The notes below the pieces were generated by a model. It saw only the letters and a program-made list of their open reading frames with translations, searched no databases and was not told the DNA's origin. From Sphingomonadaceae bacterium (GTDB lineage Bacteria > Pseudomonadota > Alphaproteobacteria > Sphingomonadales > Sphingomonadaceae), in NCBI GenBank assembly GCA_947446935.1, contig CANFIV010000051.1:1-8320 (forward strand): a stretch of 8,320 nucleotides of DNA, given 5' to 3'. Shown here one piece after another: positions 5,890-8,320 of this stretch (position 1 is its first letter; each line of letters starts with the position of its first letter). A program made the translations under genes and the position numbers.

Positions 5890-6561
5890 ATGGATATCGG
5901 CCATATGCTCGACCCGGCAGCGGGGAGCATTGTCATCGGCGGAACGATTCTCGCAACCGTGCTGCGCAGCGGCATGGCCGATTGCCGCGCCGCGCTCGCC
6001 GCGCTCGGGGCGCTGGGACGGCCGCAATTTCGTGCGGAGGACGTGCGCGCGGTTCTGGCATCGCAAGTGACCCAGGCCAATGCCGACGGGCTGCTGCGGG
6101 TGCGCATCCGGCCCTGCGGCGATGCTTCGATCGATGCCGGCGTCGCGGCACTTGTTCAGAGCCGCTCGCTGGCAGCCCTGGTGGAACGCGATGATGCGGA
6201 TCGCATGGTGCGAGTATCGGTCGCGGTGCGCGCGGTGCGAACACTGGCGCTCGGTGCAGAGCTGGCACCGGTCTTCGGTCTTGCCGGCACGCTCGTCTCG
6301 CTCAGCCAACTGCCCGCCGAGGGCCTTGCCCGCGGGCAGTTCATGGGCACAATCTCGATGGCGGTGCTCACCACGCTTTATGGTCTCCTGCTCGCCAACT
6401 TCGTTTTCGCCCCGCTTTCGCGCGCGGTCGAGCGGCGGGTCGAGGCGGAAGAAGCGGCAAGGCGCGAAATCATCGACTGGCTGACGGGGCAGTTGGGCCC
6501 AGCATGCCAGCCAACTCGCCAGCGCCAGCAGCCGCCGCACTATCTCCGCGAAGTCCCATGA
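5890..6561 (+). CDS. Reduced MotA/TolQ/ExbB-family proton-channel protein (stator-like)
   Basis: This 223-residue protein resembles MotA but is smaller (MotA is about 250-295). Residues 9-27 (DPAAGSIVIGGTILATVL) align with the second membrane segment of MotA, so the first segment is missing. A cytoplasmic part of about 90 residues follows, then segment 119-142 (ELAPVFGLAGTLVSL) and segment 151-176 (FMGTISMAVLTTLYGLLLANFVFAPL). The prolines equivalent to E. coli MotA P173 and P222 appear to be P127 and P175. By hand alignment on the glycine of the RxxG motif, the FliG-contacting R90 and E98 are replaced by Asn64 and Arg72. The frame is closed at 5869-5871, so no longer N-terminus is possible from the same frame. 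It overlaps the next gene by ATGA, the usual coupling of a motA-motB pair. It may be a divergent flagellar stator or a separate TolQ-like channel. Confidence 0.75.
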   Translation: MDIGHMLDPAAGSIVIGGTILATVLRSGMADCRAALAALGALGRPQFRAEDVRAVLASQVTQANADGLLRVRIRPCGDASIDAGVAALVQSRSLAALVERDDADRMVRVSVAVRAVRTLALGAELAPVFGLAGTLVSLSQLPAEGLARGQFMGTISMAVLTTLYGLLLANFVFAPLSRAVERRVEAEEAARREIIDWLTGQLGPACQPTRQRQQPPHYLREVP

Positions 6562-7022
6562 CACCAACTCACGGGCTCTACGGCGCGCCGATTGCCGCGG
6601 GCTGGCAGACGATCCTTGCCGATCTGTCGCTGATCCTGTTCATGGTCACGGCGGCCGCGCTCGCCAATGCGCCCGATGGGCCGACGGGGCCCTTCACGCC
6701 TGCGCTCGCAAAAAGTCAGCCTCGCGCACCTGCCAAGCCACAGCTCCATGTTGCAGCCTCGCCGCGCGGTGAGCCAGTGAGCGTGTGGAGCGACGGGCCG
6801 GGCGTGCCGCCGCTGGCGGATTGGCTCGCGCAACAGGGTCTGGATCCTCGTCTGCGCACGACGATACTTGTGCGCCATCTCAGCGGGCACGGGCGCGCGG
6901 CGCTGGCAAGAGCGACAGCACTGGTCGAGGCGGCGGGCCCGCGCGGTGCCTCGGCGCGGATCGTCATCGAGGAGGGGCTGGCCGACAGTGCAAGCGTGCT
7001 CCTCGCGTATGATGCCGAGTAG
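6558..7022 (+). CDS. Reduced MotB/TolR-like single-pass partner of the stator-like protein
   Basis: This 154-residue protein has one membrane segment near the N-terminus (about 15-37). It carries WQTILADLS, which fits the MotB pattern Trp-x4-Ala-Asp-hydrophobic; Asp22 would be the proton-carrying residue. A Pro/Ala-rich linker follows (about 39-62), then a periplasmic part of about 90 residues. Its end (LARATALVEAAGPRG, then RIVIEEGLADS) looks like the RA-containing helix and following strand of an OmpA-type domain. The usual peptidoglycan-binding TD..G...N stretch is not visible. MotB is normally about 300 residues, so this is half size. The start is set by the ATGA overlap with the MotA-like gene; an upstream in-frame ATG at 6504 would lie deep inside that gene. 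Alternative: an ExbD/TolR relative. Confidence 0.65.
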   Translation: MTPTHGLYGAPIAAGWQTILADLSLILFMVTAAALANAPDGPTGPFTPALAKSQPRAPAKPQLHVAASPRGEPVSVWSDGPGVPPLADWLAQQGLDPRLRTTILVRHLSGHGRAALARATALVEAAGPRGASARIVIEEGLADSASVLLAYDAE

Positions 7023-7036
7023 TGCTGGCAGGTGGG

Positions 7037-7052
7037 TGGCACGATGATTGCT
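7037..7052 (+). promoter_or_regulatory. Sigma-54 (RpoN) promoter of flgA
   Basis: TGGCACG-ATGA-TTGCT is a full match to the sigma-54 consensus, with the -24 GG at 7038-7039 and the -12 GC at 7050-7051. It begins 15 bp after the stop of the MotB-like gene. The predicted start near 7063 gives a leader of about 30 bases, nearly the same as for flgB, and lies downstream of the GTG at 7060, which helps to fix the flgA start at 7093. Confidence 0.87.
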
Positions 7053-7069
7053 TTGGTAAGTGAGCAATC
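7046..7069. repeat. Inverted repeat over the flgA -12 box and start site
   Basis: GATTGCT (7046-7052) is matched by AGCAATC (7063-7069) with a 10-base spacer. The left arm contains the -12 element of the flgA sigma-54 promoter and the right arm covers the predicted transcription start. It could be an operator or chance. Confidence 0.35.
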
Positions 7070-7092
7070 CTGCAACGCGAAAGCCCTGGCTC

Positions 7093-7599
7093 ATGCGCCG
7101 TCTTGCTCTTCTTCCCCTGACCGTGGCTGCTCTGGCCGCAGCAGCTCCGCTGCATGCCACAACCGGCCCTGCCACCAATCTCGCCCTGATCGACAACGCG
7201 GTTGCGGCCTTTACCGGGCAGCCGATCGGCGTACCGGGCGGCGCGGCGCAGCCGGTCGATCGGCGGCTGCGGCTGGGTCTCTGTGCGGCCCCGTTGGCGC
7301 TTTCATGGTATGGCGGGGCGCAAACCAGCGTTCTGGTGAGCTGCCCCGATGCCGGAAGTTGGCGGGTCTTCGTACCTGTGGTTCAGGCACGGCGGGAGGC
7401 ACCTGCCGCCGTGGCGGTGGCGAAGGGCGAAGGCGTGACGATCACCGTGGCTGGCGACGGCTTCTCCGTTTCCCAACCGGGCGAGGCCTTGGATGCGGGC
7501 GCGGTCGGCGCGTGGATCCGGGTGCGCACCAATGCCAAGGCCGATCCGGTGCGCGCGCGTATTGTGCGGCCGGGCCTTGTCGAATTGCCGTTGGACTAA
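7093..7599 (+). CDS. flgA: FlgA, periplasmic P-ring assembly chaperone
   Basis: This 168-residue protein is a short FlgA, the periplasmic helper that lets FlgI assemble into the P ring. Residues 1-22 form a signal peptide (MRRLALLPLTVAALAAAAPL, cleavage after His-Ala). Cys64 and Cys84 are placed as in the FlgA family (LC..P...VSCP...W) and may form a disulfide. The C-terminal SAF-type module is clear: KGEGVTITVAGDGFSVSQPG, then EALDAGAVGAWIRVRTNAK and the closing RARIVRPGLVEL. E. coli FlgA is 219 residues. A GTG in the same frame at 7060 lies before the predicted transcription start and would put residues ahead of the signal peptide, so ATG 7093 is preferred although its ribosome site is weak. 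Confidence 0.9.
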   Translation: MRRLALLPLTVAALAAAAPLHATTGPATNLALIDNAVAAFTGQPIGVPGGAAQPVDRRLRLGLCAAPLALSWYGGAQTSVLVSCPDAGSWRVFVPVVQARREAPAAVAVAKGEGVTITVAGDGFSVSQPGEALDAGAVGAWIRVRTNAKADPVRARIVRPGLVELPLD

Positions 7600-7642
7600 G
7601 GCCTGATCCCGGCGCGTTTTATACAGAATTGCAGATCGGTTG

Positions 7643-7663
7643 CCGCCTGAAGCAGGCGGATTT
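7643..7663 (+). terminator. Hairpin terminator after flgA
   Basis: CCGCCTG (7643-7649) and CAGGCGG (7653-7659) form a perfect 7-bp GC-rich stem with a three-base AAG loop, followed by ATTTCT. The T-tract is short, so termination may be partial. It lies 44 bp past the flgA stop and upstream of the flgM promoter, separating the two transcripts. Confidence 0.6.
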
Positions 7664-7671
7664 CTGCCGTT

Positions 7672-7733
7672 CTCTGCCGGCCCCGGCAAATTTTCGCCGC
7701 CCCCGCTTAAACTCTCCTGCAATTGGCCGTTCT
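7672..7733 (+). promoter_or_regulatory. Sigma-28-like promoter region of flgM with upstream element
   Basis: TTAA at 7707-7710, 15 bases, then GCCGTTCT at 7726-7733 form a FliA-type promoter with the same spacing as that upstream of the stator-like pair. Further upstream CTCTGCCGG (7672-7680) and GGCAAATT (7685-7692) are also shared, the latter at exactly the same 41-bp offset from the -10 box. A perfect TGCCGG-CC-CCGGCA dyad covers 7675-7688. The predicted start near 7740 leaves a leader of about 22 bases carrying GAGGAG. FlgM is a classical FliA target, which limits FliA by feedback. Confidence 0.6.
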
Positions 7734-7743
7734 GGTTTGCAGG
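7716..7743. repeat. Inverted repeat centred on the flgM -10 box
   Basis: CCTGCAA (7716-7722) and TTGCAGG (7737-7743) are a perfect 7-bp inverted repeat. The 14-base spacer contains the GCCGTTCT box, and the two share the same centre (7729.5). This geometry would suit a repressor that blocks the promoter, but the repeat has no counterpart upstream of the stator-like pair. Confidence 0.35.
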
Positions 7744-7761
7744 AAACGCGAGGAGCGGACC

Positions 7762-8073
7762 ATGTCATCCTTTGAAATCGGAGCGTCGCGCCCGTTCAGC
7801 GCGGTGCCGGTCAATACAATTGGCACTGGCGCTAAGCCGGTCCAGACCGAAACCACACCTGCAACAGTGCCAGCAACGGCACCTGCCAGCGCCACGTCTG
7901 CGGCCCCGCAGGTCGAGACCAGCGATGCCGTAAAGGCCGGCGCTGAGCCTGTGGATCAGGAGCGGGTCCAAACGGTCCGCCATGCCATCGAAACCGGCAA
8001 ATACCCGATCATTCCCGCCAGGATCGCCGATGCGATGATTGCGGCCGGAATGCTGCTGAGGAGCCCGCAGTGA
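7762..8073 (+). CDS. flgM: FlgM, anti-sigma-28 factor
   Basis: This 103-residue protein matches FlgM, which binds and inhibits the flagellar sigma factor FliA until the hook is complete and FlgM is exported. The C-terminal sigma-binding region (about residues 64-99: VDQERVQTVRHAIETGKYPI, then PARIADAMIAAGMLL) follows the family pattern. The N-terminal half is low in hydrophobic residues and rich in Pro, Ala and Thr (about 25-60), consistent with the disordered export end. The frame is open upstream to 7723, but that extension would overlap the promoter; the ATG at 7762 has GAGGAG at 7750-7755. The flgN start overlaps its stop. Confidence 0.92.
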   Translation: MSSFEIGASRPFSAVPVNTIGTGAKPVQTETTPATVPATAPASATSAAPQVETSDAVKAGAEPVDQERVQTVRHAIETGKYPIIPARIADAMIAAGMLLRSPQ

Positions 8074-8320
8074 AGTCTTCCGCAAGCGCAAGTGCCCAGA
8101 CCGTGACACCCATCCGTCGTTCGATCGATCTGCGCGATACGCTGCGGCAGATGCTGGCCGTGCTGGAAGAAGAGCGGCACGCGCTTGCCGGGCTCGACGT
8201 CGATGCGATCATGGGCTGTGCGGTCGACAAGAACGCTTTGTGCGGTCGGCTGGACACGACCGCACCCGAAGCAATCGACGAGGAATGCCGCGGCCTGCTC
8301 GAATCCGCGCTCCGCGTTAA
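8070..8320 (+). CDS. flgN: FlgN, flagellar export chaperone (5' part)
   Basis: A reading frame starts with GTG at 8070, overlapping the flgM stop (GTGA), and is open to the window end: 83 codons plus two bases. Residues about 20-55 form an amphipathic helical stretch (DLRDTLRQMLAVLEEERHAL, then LDVDAIMGCAVDKNALCGRL) that fits the FlgN pattern, a chaperone that escorts the hook-filament junction proteins FlgK and FlgL to the export gate. Pairing with flgM is the standard arrangement. Cysteines at about 51, 59 and 76 are unusual but not decisive. No strong ribosome site is needed if translation is coupled to flgM. The 3' end lies outside the window. Confidence 0.82.
   Translation, partial: MKSSASASAQTVTPIRRSIDLRDTLRQMLAVLEEERHALAGLDVDAIMGCAVDKNALCGRLDTTAPEAIDEECRGLLESALRV

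Noticed and set aside
5731..6567. Minus-strand open frame of 278 codons opposite the MotA-like gene
   Set aside because: It would run through the divergent regulatory region and the flgB sigma-54 promoter; the plus-strand frame has clear membrane segments and family motifs.
7060..7092. GTG start of flgA at 7060
   Set aside because: It precedes the predicted sigma-54 transcription start and would add residues in front of the signal peptide.
7725..7741. TTGGC...TTTGCA before flgM as a sigma-54 promoter
   Set aside because: The GG to GC offset is 14 bases instead of 12, which sigma-54 does not tolerate well; the FliA-like reading fits better.
1..8320. Mobile elements, CRISPR arrays, tRNA or rRNA genes
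   Set aside because: No transposase or integrase frame, no regularly spaced repeats and no recognisable RNA gene were seen; the window is occupied by flagellar or stator-like genes with short gaps.

Overview
The window is a stretch of flagellar genes from a GC-rich bacterium. Single-domain FlgJ, a very short FlgD, FlgM next to FlgN and strong sigma-54 boxes together suggest an alphaproteobacterium, most likely Sphingomonadales (Sphingomonas, Novosphingobium or Erythrobacter relatives). That placement is inferred from protein style and was not tested by a search. I saw no mobile element, CRISPR array, tRNA or rRNA.

Left part (1-5690, minus strand): one compact rod-hook-ring operon in the order flgB, flgC, flgD, flgE, flgF, flgG, flgH, flgI, flgJ, with flgK apparently beginning at the left edge. 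Most junctions overlap or are separated by only a few bases; the two largest gaps are about 42 and 47 bp. FlgB, FlgC, FlgF and FlgG build the rod, FlgD caps and FlgE forms the hook, FlgI and FlgH form the P and L rings, and FlgJ caps the rod. Three members are reduced or atypical. FlgD has only its N-terminal capping region, FlgE lacks the outer D2 domain, and FlgH has no lipobox cysteine.

Middle (5691-5889): a divergent regulatory region. On the minus strand it holds a textbook sigma-54 promoter (TGGCACG-N4-TTGCT) for flgB. On the plus strand it holds a sigma-28-like promoter for a stator-like gene pair. Between them lie two GGCGGCAAA repeats 21 bp apart, at a distance typical of a sigma-54 enhancer.

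Right part (5890-8320, plus strand): first a small MotA/TolQ-like protein that lacks the first MotA membrane segment, translationally coupled to a small MotB/TolR-like partner. Next is flgA, with its own perfect sigma-54 promoter and a terminator behind it. Last come flgM (anti-sigma-28) and the start of flgN (chaperone), which runs off the window. The stator-like pair and flgM share a roughly 62-bp promoter module. The layout therefore reads as a two-tier hierarchy: sigma-54 drives the structural operon and the P-ring chaperone, while a FliA-type sigma drives the stator-like pair and its own antagonist FlgM.
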